This document shows positions 1 to 8,753 of a stretch of 14,068 nt of DNA, piece after piece (the first letter of the stretch is position 1; each line of letters opens with the position of its first letter). The stretch comes from Coleophoma eucalyptorum (taxonomy: Eukaryota > Ascomycota > Leotiomycetes > Helotiales > Dermateaceae), in contig JALRME010000097.1 in NCBI GenBank assembly GCA_026120035.1, positions 1 to 14,068 on the forward strand, written 5' to 3'. The notes beneath the pieces were generated by a model that worked only from the letters and a program-made list of their open reading frames with translations, made no database searches and was not told where the DNA came from. The translations under genes and the position numbers were made by a program.

Positions 1-98
1 GATCTCTGAAGATCCTTAAACCAAGGGGGCTGAAGATATATATATGTTTCCCCGCCTGGCTCGCTAATGCCATGTGACCTCGCTTGGGCCCATGACAG

Positions 99-446
99 AT
101 ATAGTCAATATAAGGTTATTATGCTCCCAAACACCTCTATCCTACCATTGATCAAACTTGTGTCTTTACAATTGTTCTCGAATTCGTATTCAAAGCATCC
201 GCCTTATTACGGTAACTTATCTAATAGTTCAGAAATCTCGAAATAAGAAAATTACCTCTTCCTATACCTAAAGCTATATATATTCGGAGGTTTTATCAAG
301 CCTTCTTTCTTCTCCCCTTTTAACGTATACCTTGATTTCCCTTTCTTAAGCTTTGAATTCTCGTCCTTTCTTACTGTAAAGACACAGTTTTGATCAAAGG
401 TAGGATAGAGGTGTTTGGGAGCACAATAACCTTATATTGACTATAT
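99..446. repeat. 72-bp inverted repeat, arms 99-170 and 375-446
   Basis: The arm at 99-170 is the reverse complement of 375-446 with about four mismatches in 72 positions. The arms are separated by 204 bp. Weaker similarity continues inward: GCTTTGAAT (as read on the arm-2 strand) lies 16-17 nt inside both arms, at about 188-196 and 350-358. The sequence between is AT-rich and has no ORF. I see no convincing target-site duplication next to the outer ends. It could be a foldback or MITE-like element, or two fragments of one repeat (for example LTR pieces) lying in opposite orientation. The repeat itself is certain; its class is not. Confidence 0.85.
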
Positions 447-1638
447 CCTATAGGTCTCGTACGAAGGACACGAAAAAGATATGAAGAAACAGAAGAAGGA
501 GAATACAGGTATCAATGACAGTTCCTTTTATATGCTTCCTGGGTCCGAGACTCCGACTCCGCTCATACTTGCTTATGTCATTTGGGTCATGTGACATACC
601 GAGTGTCGGGTGACAGGTATCCAATCACATGACATGTGTCCAATATCTTCGATGATCCAATTTCATACTCTGGGCAGGTCAGGTTCTTACATATTGTAGA
701 TATAGGTAGAATATATAATAAGGGCCATAAGTTAAAGGTAATAGGTTAATAGAATTATAATACAATAGGTATACTTATCTTCTTTATACTTCTCTCTCTT
801 GTTTTCTAATCGTGTTAAGCTATAGCCTTATAGTCACGACTCTACTTGAATAATCATTTCGAGACTATTCTATCCTTGTTTATCTATTCTATACTTTGGA
901 TATATAGAATCCTCTTACTTTCTATATCTTTTGCTTTATATATAGTAGCTTTAATTTGATTTGGGCGCGAATATACTTTGTAGAGTAGCGTACATATATA
1001 TTCTATACTAGTAATATTAAAACTAATAGACAATTAGTAGTATAAGATTAGGTCGATAATTAGAGATTCCTACGAGCTACCCCCAAAGCAGATAGCCACT
1101 TCTCCTACAAAGGTATAATAAATATTATCGACTAGTTACTATAGACGAATTTGCAACAAACACTATAATAACAGGTATCTAGCCGATATAGGCCTACGCA
1201 GAACTTGCGAAGTAGTATCCCTGGGCATTCATGTAGGACCGAGTATAGCAGTGAGCAGAAGGCGGTGGAGAGAGATAGAAATTGAAGAATTGATGATATC
1301 CAGAAAATAGTCGCTCAATACGAATATTGGAGCTCGAGTACCTACGTTTCAATCACTGTATCTCGAAGCATAAACGCGATCTTCGACTCGAAATCATCCA
1401 AACATGCTAGGTAGAGGAAAATCTCTCATCCACTACCACAACTGGATCTTAACAATGGTTTTGGCCGAGTCTTGAGCAATAGACCGAAGGCTCTATTTGA
1501 AGTATTTTCCATGCGTAGGGCAACTAAAATAGACCATACTAGCCGTGAAAAGGGGGTAGCTACGAAGTCAAAGTGTGCGGCTCCACGTGCCGAACCAGTT
1601 ATATGACTAGGGTCCTGCCTCCCCCCGGACCAGGCCTC
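447..1638. other. gene-free, degenerate spacer
   Basis: No ORF or recognisable domain is visible on either strand between the inverted repeat and the end of the broken transporter. At 580-640 the motif GTCATGTGA is followed by its inverse TCACATGAC. The part 690-1065 is exceptionally rich in TA. The part 1066-1638 is of mixed composition, with frequent stops in every frame I followed. It may be old transposon sequence, but nothing in it lets me name a family. Confidence 0.6.
690..1065. other. TA-rich stretch, possible RIP-mutated relic
   Basis: This stretch is dominated by TATA, ATAT, TAGA and CTAT words and is poor in CA and TG dinucleotides compared with the gene regions. That is the expected footprint of repeat-induced point mutation, which in ascomycetes converts CpA to TpA in duplicated DNA. 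I judged composition by eye and did not compute an index. No coding remnant can be read in it. Simple AT-rich intergenic drift is the alternative. Confidence 0.45.
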
Positions 1639-3073
1639 TTATATCTTCTTCCATACCTGGCCATGCGTTCCCGCAAAGCGCGCTGCAACTACCAGTAATC
1701 CACTAGACGTCATTAATGATGCTGTCCAGACTTGTGCATATAAGTAGTTGCCTCCATTTTTCTGAATCAAGAATCCCCCCAATGGTGGCCATGTGAGACA
1801 TGCAAAACTCACTACAGTGAAGAACATTCCCATCCGAGCACCGCTTGTCTTCAAATCAATGGTTAAGCTTAATAGCACTGTTGGGAAAAGACTCTGGACA
1901 CCAGCAACGAAAAGACCATAAACAGCCGCCCAACCAAATAAGCCTGCTCGAGTCTGGATGGCAGTCCAGCTAAATATCAGAAGCGCTGAGATGAAGCAGA
2001 AAGGTTTAATAGTGCTCAAAGGTCCAAATAATTGGTCCGAGAGGATATTTGGAATAAATCGACCAAAGATACTAAGACCATTCATCAAAAGTAATAATGA
2101 TATAGAATTTTTTTCATCTATGCCAATAATAGATCGTCCATGAGATCCAACCTATTCTTGGTTAGCTAAATACGCAATAACAGATCTTAGCGTCCTTACA
2201 TAATGAAAAGCAAATTAAAGACCCCAGAAACACAGAAACATCCCTGCGGTAAAGAGAGCAAATGGTGGCTCCTTGAAAACCCTCCACTCCATCAGTTTGC
2301 CTGTTTTTCGAGGTGGGAGTCTTGTTTTGGTTAATATAATAGTTAGAGAGCTTGTACCAAGTACAACAAACCTAAGAACACGAACAGTTCATGCAAATCC
2401 AATAGATGGCAACAGTTGTCGTACAATAGAAGGAAATACCAGGCCACCGAGGCTACTGCCGGTGGATGAAATCCCAAGAACAAGGGCTCGTTTCATGGTA
2501 AAGTAGGTAGATAGTGAAGCAAGAGATGAGCAAAACACAAGACCATCGCCCGGGCCTGTACAAAGACCCTGTGCTAAAAGTAGTTGGTAGTATTTGGTGG
2601 ATAACGATGTCATAAATATCCCAATAACTTGAAAAACTGAGCCAATAATCAATGTGATTCTTAAATAGCCAGCATCAGTTGCTCTACCGGAGAAAATACC
2701 GACAAAAAAAAGCAAGAACACCTGAATAGACCCAACCCAAGAGACTTGGGGTGGTTGGTACTTTAACTCATTAACATAATAGGTTTGGAAAACTCCAAAA
2801 CTGTTAATATAACCCCAAGTGTTAAAGATAACCAGGAAGGTCATAGCAGTTTGTACCCATGCTACTAGGCCTCCATCTGGGGGGTAGTGGTGCTATTGCC
2901 CTTGCTGAAGAACTACTGATGACTATGTCGATACGGCTTCTAGCGTTGGTGATTGTAGCTTGGGTAGTCGGATTTTGCAATGAATTTTCTCCAATCTGTA
3001 TAGTCTTATTACCATAGCCTGTATCTGAAGACAGATTGTTTTCCGATGCAGGATTATCTGTCGGGGTTTCCAT
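1639..3073 (-). pseudogene. monocarboxylate-transporter-like MFS permease, broken
   Basis: The gene reads right to left. It starts at ATG 3071-3073 after a polar N-terminus, and a 12-TM major facilitator of the fungal monocarboxylate porter (MCT, SLC16-like) type follows. Visible signatures are PPDGGLVAWVQ before TM1, NTWGYINSFGVFQTYYV in TM1, and YFTMKRALVLGISSTGSS in TM4-5. One intron fits well at 2152-2199 (48 nt, GTAAGG donor, GCTAAC branch, TAG acceptor). There are three lesions. A G6 run on the plus strand at 2879-2884 gives a +1 frameshift just before DGG. An in-frame TGA at 2389-2391 stands where Trp is expected (GFA-stop-TVRVLG). An in-frame TAA at 2215-2217 stands where Tyr is expected (WGL-stop-FAFHY). 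Apart from these the frame continues to the stop at 1639, giving about 461 codons, a normal MCT length. The rest is well preserved, so inactivation looks recent. The frameshift alone could be a sequencing error; the two stops argue for a real pseudogene. It lies next to and codirectional with the nitrilase. Confidence 0.85.
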
Positions 3074-3695
3074 GGTGTTCTCTCGCGGGGTCAACAATAG
3101 GAACATCTCTTGCTATGATCAAAACTGAAATACTCTTAGCAAATAATATATCTGCTGATCGCCCAGCGTTGATGTATGGAAACGCAATAAGTAGAATATG
3201 ATTTCGAATGAAAAAGAAAAGTGAACTTAACAAGAGAATCTGCCTGCGTATACTTAAGTATGCTTTTAAAGAGACTAAATACGCACAATGGAGATATCTC
3301 TTTGTCCAAAGTGGAAATTTTCCATGCAACCGGGTTCTCACAGACCCACTTTTACGAATGAACATATTACGAATGGAAACTGCTTTAGTAGTTTTGTACT
3401 TTCCTTCAGACTATAGAAGGACTTTCGGATCACAAGGAAGTCGGTTATTTTTACTCTAAAGTAATTCAACGATGTGGACTTTACTTTCCTGTCACTAGCC
3501 AAATAGATGGCATAATTATCAAGTGCTGTGGTGATAATGTTGGTTGATCTATACCTCTTATTTCAACAACTTTAATAGACAGGTAAAAGGTAAGGTAAAA
3601 AATGTAGATGATTCTTCTAAGTAAGTGTGGTTGAGGTCTTATAAATACCCCTTCTGGGTATCGATTCGACCTCCGTAGTAATACAGTCATATGTA

Positions 3696-3719
3696 GTGTT
3701 TGCGCCTGAGCGCAAACAC
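3696..3719. repeat. perfect 10-bp hairpin, 4-nt loop
   Basis: GTGTTTGCGC (3696-3705), then the loop CTGA, then GCGCAAACAC (3710-3719). The arms are exactly complementary and GC-rich within an AT-rich spacer. There is no U-tract of the bacterial-terminator kind, and none is expected in a fungal genome. It could be a protein-binding palindrome or the end of a small transposon. Confidence 0.8.
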
Positions 3720-3740
3720 GGGAACAAGCAAGTAGTATAG

Positions 3741-3851
3741 CGATATTCCAACTCCATACACCTAATAGGTGGCTTAGCGATATACCAATACCTGCATGAG
3801 GTGTCACGATGTTACCTCACGCGCAGGTGGTAGATATATCGATATTCCAAC
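3741..3851. repeat. CGATATTCCAAC direct repeats flanking an imperfect inverted repeat
   Basis: CGATATTCCAAC occurs at 3741-3752 and again at 3840-3851, exactly 99 bp apart. Between them is an imperfect inverted repeat: 3778-3802 (CGATATACC...ACCTGCATGAGGT) against 3814-3841 (ACCTCACGCGCAGGT...TATCG). The arms differ by small gaps. It looks like a decayed palindromic element, but no function can be assigned. Confidence 0.6.
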
Positions 3852-3991
3852 ATATAATATCAACCTCTAACAAATTGCTACAAATATTTATTCTTCTTAA
3901 GCATGGTGGTATACCCCCTACTGCCGTCTTCCTATCTGTTGCTATAGACTTTTGTCTCATAAAAAGCTCCTAATTTGATAAATATGACAAT

Positions 3992-5122
3992 TTACTCTTC
4001 TTTCCTGACTCTAAGTGCATCCTTAGTATTAACACCGAGCCACATGAGGTCAGGACGACTATAATGACCATGTGCGTCAAGGAAAGCCTTTGCCTTCACA
4101 ATTTCATCAAAATCCAAGTCTGCAATAATTAGCTCTTCTTCTATTCCGTACTTGCCCTCCTTAATGATTCCTCCATCAGGACCAATAATGCTCGAGCCGC
4201 CACCACCAGGCTTGTAAAATTGATCAGCAGACTGGGTGCGATAAGCATCAATACCTGTCTGGGACAAGATGGAATGTGCTTGCAGCACAAAGCAACCTCC
4301 TTCAAGGGCATGTGTGCGGGACATATGTCTGGATGCTGTTACACTATTATATCAGCACAGTATCCCGTAAATGTCGACCGTGGTTTCTTACCGTCGGCAG
4401 TAACTGACCAAATTGATTTTCCTTCGTCTGGAATTTGTGCTGGCCAAGCTGCGATATGGATCTGCTCACCTTGCGAGTGTGTGTGAAACTTGAGAAGGGG
4501 TTGGGTATGCTCCCAGCAACAGAGCATACCGACTTTACCAATCTCGGGAGCGTCGACTACGTTTAGGAGAGATGCACCGCCTCCATCCGCATAAACCGTT
4601 CTCTCCATGTGCGTAGGTTTAATCTTCCTACGGTGGCAACTTATAGTTCCATCTGTATCGATAAATGCTTGAGATATGTAAAGAGACCCACCGTCTCTCT
4701 CCGAATATCCAAGCACGACGGCGATACTGTATTTGGCTGCGATTTCACAAATGCTCCTCAAGTACTCCGAGTCTCTGGTCATGGAATTTTTGAAATAGAG
4801 AGTGAACAAATCTAGATCTGTAGGTCGCGCCCTATCTCGAAGAATTAGAATGATAATCGGGCAAGGTTGGTGATGTGTATTCAAAAACACACGGTACACA
4901 CCAGATCCATGCAGGATAACCAGGAATCCAGACTTCCGGAAATGCAATGAGTTTCGCACCCTTCTCAGCTGCCTCGATGATAATGGTTTTAGCCTTCTCG
5001 ACGCTGGCCTCCAAGTCAAAATAAACTGGTTCATGCTGCACGACAGCAACCCGCACAACCTTCTTTTTGTTGGTTTTGACCTTTTCATAATCGAACATAA
5101 TCGGAGCGACTACATCAGCCAT
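3992..5122 (-). CDS. nitrilase (carbon-nitrogen hydrolase family), 334 aa
   Basis: Cytosolic hydrolase expected to convert a nitrile to a carboxylic acid and ammonia. Exons on the minus strand are 5122-4902, 4831-4392 and 4335-3992. Introns are 4832-4901 (GTGTGT/TAG) and 4336-4391 (GTAAGA/CAG). The exons sum to 1005 nt with no internal stop. The nitrilase-superfamily triad is present: Glu63 in [10 protein letters not shown], Lys143 in HRRKIKPTH, and Cys179 in [25 protein letters not shown] and the C-terminal [12 protein letters not shown] are also typical. The length fits fungal nitrilases (about 320-360 aa). The [10 protein letters not shown] and [10 protein letters not shown] blocks resemble fungal aromatic or arylacetonitrilases more than cyanide hydratases, which usually read CWENMNPFLK. 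The substrate class is therefore an inference. The gene is divergent from the permease across a 991-bp shared promoter. Confidence 0.95.
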
Positions 5123-5249
5123 ATCTTAGATAGATTCAATGTCTGTGATATAGCTTAGAGGATTGAAGATATCTGAGTCTTGAAAATTCAGGTATAGGAA
5201 GTTGAAAATGGGTTGAAATTAATCCTCCCTTGAGAGAGAACAAGTGTCA

Positions 5250-5256
5250 TTATATA
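5250..5256 (-). promoter_or_regulatory. candidate TATA box of the nitrilase
   Basis: TATATAA on the minus strand (reading GCTATATAATG) lies about 130 nt upstream of the nitrilase ATG, a plausible distance for a fungal core promoter. In AT-rich DNA such a match also occurs by chance. Confidence 0.45.
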
Positions 5257-5529
5257 GCCTGTGCCATATCAGCTGTACTTATGCCTCATCTAGCTGAGTC
5301 CCTTGGATCACCTAACTAACAATCTGCACGCTCAAGTGATTAAAATTAAATTTAGCAAATGCTGTTTGTCGAGGCATACACGAATCATTTGCAAAGTCTG
5401 GTATAAACAAACATGTTACATGGCCGGGACTATAATTGAAGAAAACAGAAGACGTGCATGTGATACCGGGAAATTACCTTATGAACCAATAATATTCTGA
5501 GCTTAATACGATGCTTAGTAAACTACCTT

Positions 5530-5583
5530 CGGAGATGTGGCGGAGATCTCTACAGGCGGAGTGGATGTGAGTCGCCGGATGTG
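5530..5583. promoter_or_regulatory. clustered CGG repeats, candidate zinc-cluster binding site
   Basis: CGGAG occurs at 5530-5534, 5541-5545 and 5557-5561. The last two are part of the direct repeat GGCGGAG (5539-5545 and 5555-5561, 16 bp apart). GGATGTG follows at 5563-5569 and 5577-5583, the second overlapping a CCGG. This GC-rich island stands out in an AT-rich spacer. Zn2Cys6 regulators bind CGG triplets in direct, inverted or everted pairs, and such a regulator is encoded 2.6 kb away. The pairing is inferred. Confidence 0.5.
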
Positions 5584-5655
5584 CATTATCCTCTCTTAGC
5601 TGGCCCCACTTTTTATTTCTCAATCTCTATCTGCTTTCGGGTGGGCATTATCCTC
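5583..5655. repeat. 11-bp direct repeat GCATTATCCTC
   Basis: Identical copies lie at 5583-5593 and 5645-5655, 62 bp apart, in the middle of the divergent promoter region. The reverse complement contains GGATAA, close to a GATA-factor site. An exact 11-mer repeated within 75 bp is unlikely by chance but not extraordinary. Confidence 0.6.
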
Positions 5656-6113
5656 CAAAACCTACGGTTAACAGTAAAGGGGCCGATATGATACCACCTA
5701 TTATTGCCTTTGCTGAATAAGGTTATTCATGATTTAGCAAAATATTGCTCAATAACAATTTTGAACGGTTGAAATCCCAGCTGGGGTCATTCCACAGGCT
5801 ATTTACTCCCTTGAACCCAACATTACGGTACCTTAAGAAGTGATAAGAGGTAATAACCACGGATGATCATTTTCCTATCTACTATTAAATGTCTCGATTC
5901 AATTAGTGGAATAAATTGGCTTAAGTTGGGTTTGCAACCATGAAATTCCAGAAAAGAATCAGTTATAGTAGCATAACTTCTTTGATTAAGAGGGCCAGGG
6001 TAACTAAATGTAAAATCATAATCTACATTAGAACTTGACCATTCTTATTATTTGTTTTCCTTTAATCGGGACCAACAATCCTCACCTACGAAATCATTTG
6101 AGCAATTTTCAAT

Positions 6114-8149
6114 ATGGAGAAAATCAACTGGTACAACTACGCTGTGGCACTCTATATATCACTAGGTTCGTTTACCTTTGGCTTCACGAACCAGACAGAT
6201 GCTTCAGTTCTTGGGCTGCCGGGGTATCTTGACTACTTTGGCTTGGCAGAAAATGCGAGTTATAACACACAAATGACCGGAGGTGAGTTCTGTTTTCCTC
6301 AAGTGTTCAAAATCATTTTTCGAAGCTAAAGGAAAATTGTTTTATAGCTATGAATTGTCTGTTTTTCGGAGGAGGGTTTATTGGGACATTTATTCTTGGA
6401 TGGATTGCAGATATTCTTGGCCGCAGGAATGCTCTTCGTGTAATTGCATGTATTGCTATTGTTGGCTGCGTTCTTTCCACTGCCGCAGTAAACATGGGCA
6501 TGTGGCTCCTCTCAAGATTTATCACTGGCCTGGCGTTAGTACATTCCAGAAACCATATAATGGTCTTGAGGCGGTTTTTCTAACAGAAATATAGCGCGGG
6601 CATGTGCAGCGGAATTTCACCCATGTATAATGCTGAAATAGCTCCTACAAAGTCGCGCGGGCAAATGGTAGGCTCACATGGTGTTATGCTCAATGTTGGT
6701 TATGTATGCACCTCTTTCCTAAACCTCTTACTGCCTATAGCTAACTACTTCAAAGGCTACTGCTAGCTGGCTTTCCGTGGCAATGTACCTTATCAAAACC
6801 CCAGGTATCCAATGGCGATTATACTTGGCCTTATCTCTGCTTTCTCCACTGGCCATCCTCGCCGGATCTTTTTGGGTTCCTGAATCCCCTTGCTGGCTTA
6901 TCTACAACCATAGAGACGGCGAGGCACTTGTGGTTCTTCAGAGGCTTCATCGGCAGCCAGGTGATAGTAATGATACACTTGGGAAATCTGAATTCAACCA
7001 ACTCAAAAAACAAATAGAATTTGATCGAAAACTCGAAATGAACTGGATTGGATTGTGGAAGACCCCCCACACTAGAAAGAGGCTCCTAACTGGGTTCATG
7101 CTTATATTTAGCGCTCAAAGTACCGGTTATCTGGTGAGTTACTTAGCACGGCGAAGCATACAGATTCCAAACTTTACGACTGACTGATTTTATTTCAGGT
7201 GGTCAGCAATTATGAGGTTCAGCTATATAACAATTTGAGCATCTCAGGATGGGAACCACTAGTACTATTAGCCGTGTATGTAACTGTGGCTGCATTATTA
7301 AACGCGGTTGCTGCTTCCATAATGGATCGAGTTGGTCGAATAAAGTTGATGACTTTGGGAATGGTAAGAAAGATAATTTTTGAAACTTTAGAAATCCTGA
7401 GAAATTCTAAGTCAGCGTAGGTTGGATGCATAATCGCCCTTGCCGGTGAGTCGGCCATGATAGCCAGGTTTGGCGGTACGAAAAATGCGGCTGGAAACGG
7501 ATTTGGAGTCGGTTTCTTATTCCTTTTTATTCTCTTCTTCGCTACCGGAATTGATGATGGTGAGTTTGATAATTCCCTTCGACATTTAACCCCATGAAAC
7601 TGACTGGCGCTTCTCCCCACAGCTATGTAGTAAGTCGAAAGAAGGTATAGAAGACTCTCCTCTAACAAGGACTACAGCGTGTATATCTCGGAAATTTATC
7701 CTACTTGGATGCGTGCCCAAGGTGTCGGTTTTTCAATTGCGGGTTTATACTCTGGGGCACTCATTTATACTGGTGCAGCTGCCACTGGATTCGCAAACAT
7801 TGGCTGGAAGTATTTCATAAGTAAGATAAGATATTTAGTTCCTTAATGGTATATTGTAATGGCTTTATATATCTATAAAGCAAAGAGCAGGAGACATGAG
7901 AAGAGGGTTACAGCAGGAAAAGAAACTGACTATTTCTGAGCAATAGTTTTCATGATCTTACCCATCTTCGCCGCAATCTGGATATGGTTCTATCTTCCAG
8001 AGACCAAGGGCCTGCCCCTTGAAGAAGTTGGGAAGCTGTTTGGGGAGGAAATCGCCGTCGAAATTGATGCTGTGTCATCCGAACCAGAGACGGCGATGAT
8101 GGAGTCCGCGAAATCGTGGCAAGGGAGATCAGCTATGTTAGCGGTCTGA
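6114..8149 (+). CDS. MFS sugar-porter-family permease, 499 aa, nine exons
   Basis: Plasma-membrane 12-TM transporter of the fungal hexose/lactose-permease type. Exons: 6114-6282, 6348-6534, 6595-6703, 6756-7133, 7199-7363, 7421-7559, 7623-7629, 7678-7820, 7947-8149. They total 1500 nt and end at TGA with no internal stop. Motifs in order: GGGFIGTFILGWIADILGRR (TM2 and loop, about 64-83), RFITGLAAGM then SPMYNAEIAP (about 113-136), PESPCWL (197-203), DRVGRIK in the loop after TM8, YVYISEIYPTWMRAQG, and LPETKG (about 449-454). In PESPCWL the usual Arg of PESPRWL is Cys. The ATG at 6114 starts directly before the first TM, giving an unusually short N-terminus. Introns are 48-65 nt except the last (126 nt). 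Exon 7 is only CTATGTA. The substrate cannot be told from sequence; the nitrilase beside it hints at a nitrile glycoside or sugar-like compound, which is speculation. Confidence 0.93.
7623..7629 (+). other. 7-nt microexon (exon 7 of the permease)
   Basis: CTATGTA is flanked by an acceptor (CCCCACAG, ending 7622) and a donor (GTAAGTCG, from 7630). It completes GAT-G|CT ATG TA|C and so restores the conserved DAMYVYISEIYP block of sugar porters. The flanking introns are 63 and 48 nt, the second with a CTCTAAC branch site. Skipping it would remove 7 nt and break the frame. Confidence 0.88.
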
Positions 8150-8753
8150 TGAGAATTCCCAGGCATTAGAGAAATCTTCTTCAAGTTCTTCTTTTCTTAA
8201 TTCCTTGAGGCAATTTAGGCGAATTAAAGATAAGAGACCGTTCCAATTTGTGGGACATTACATCTATCTTTTAACAAGCAGTTTGCCTAGCATTAGATAG
8301 AAGGCCTTATTGACTGGTTTATACAGACTTACTTCAGCAAAGCTATGATTAAAATATAATGGTGTTGTAAAGCTCAATTTAAGCAGCTGTAGTGGGGTTG
8401 ATTCTAAATGAATGATTCAATCTTATGGACTATGAGCTTTATCTAGGCTTGCCCTCCTTATTACACGCATCACTATGACAACCTCTAAACCGGATCTTTC
8501 CTCCTATCTCTCATAGTAAGGTACAGCTAGCACTTTCTTATAAGAACTCTGCCGGTTTATGTGTCAAATAATTTTAGTAACTATCCGTTGTAATTAAACA
8601 TAAAAGGATTTTGCTAAATATTGGTACCTGCTCTCATTTGGTTTCAACCAAAATTTTTCGGTATGTCCGTATGGCGATTTAATAGATGCTATTTTTCATA
8701 GGGTCGCTCATAGTAAATTACTTACAATGACACTCGATCATTTGTCAAATAGA
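8150..8753. other. spacer between convergent genes
   Basis: These 604 bp lie between the stop of the permease and the stop of the regulator, so they hold both 3' untranslated regions. AT-rich, with no credible ORF, repeat or RNA gene seen. Confidence 0.65.

Larger units (their letters stand above)
3074..3991. other. spacer between nitrilase 3' end and broken transporter
   Basis: No credible gene is present. Short open frames on both strands have no recognisable motif. The right half holds a perfect hairpin at 3696-3719 and a group of direct and inverted repeats at 3741-3851. The 5' leader of the broken transporter and the 3' untranslated end of the nitrilase must both lie here. The transporter frame stays open upstream of its chosen start to a Met at 3104-3106; I prefer 3071-3073 because the residues upstream look like leader sequence. 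Confidence 0.6.
5123..6113. promoter_or_regulatory. divergent intergenic region, nitrilase and permease
   Basis: These 991 bp separate two genes that point away from each other, so both promoters must lie here. No credible gene is present. Contents are a TATA-like box for the nitrilase, a CGG-rich repeat cluster near 5530-5583, an 11-bp direct repeat GCATTATCCTC (5583-5593 and 5645-5655), and GATA words such as AGATAG near 5127 and TGATAA near 5840. CreA-like SYGGRG words are CTGGGG near 5780 and GTGGGG (minus strand) near 5605. GATA sites (AreA-type) and CreA sites would fit nitrogen and carbon control, but both motifs are short and not diagnostic. Confidence 0.6.

Noticed and set aside
375..691. 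Solo LTR beginning TGTAA and ending TTACA
   Set aside because: The ends look LTR-like, but the similarity between the inverted arms extends upstream of 375, no flanking duplication was found, and no primer-binding site or polypurine tract follows.
2822..2890. Intron at the N-terminus of the monocarboxylate carrier instead of a frameshift
   Set aside because: An acceptor-like CAATAG exists upstream of the PPDGG block, but no good donor and branch pair fits. Removing one base of the C6 run (minus strand) restores the family motif exactly.
3481..3807. 108-codon open frame on the minus strand
   Set aside because: No recognisable motif, and it spans the hairpin and the small repeats. Probably chance.
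3992..5122. Cyanide hydratase rather than nitrilase
   Set aside because: The catalytic-Cys block reads [10 protein letters not shown] instead of the CWENMNPFLK style of cyanide hydratases. Not excluded without an alignment.
5303..5500. 65-codon open frame in the divergent promoter
   Set aside because: No motif, atypical composition and no splice or homology support; it lies where both promoters are needed.
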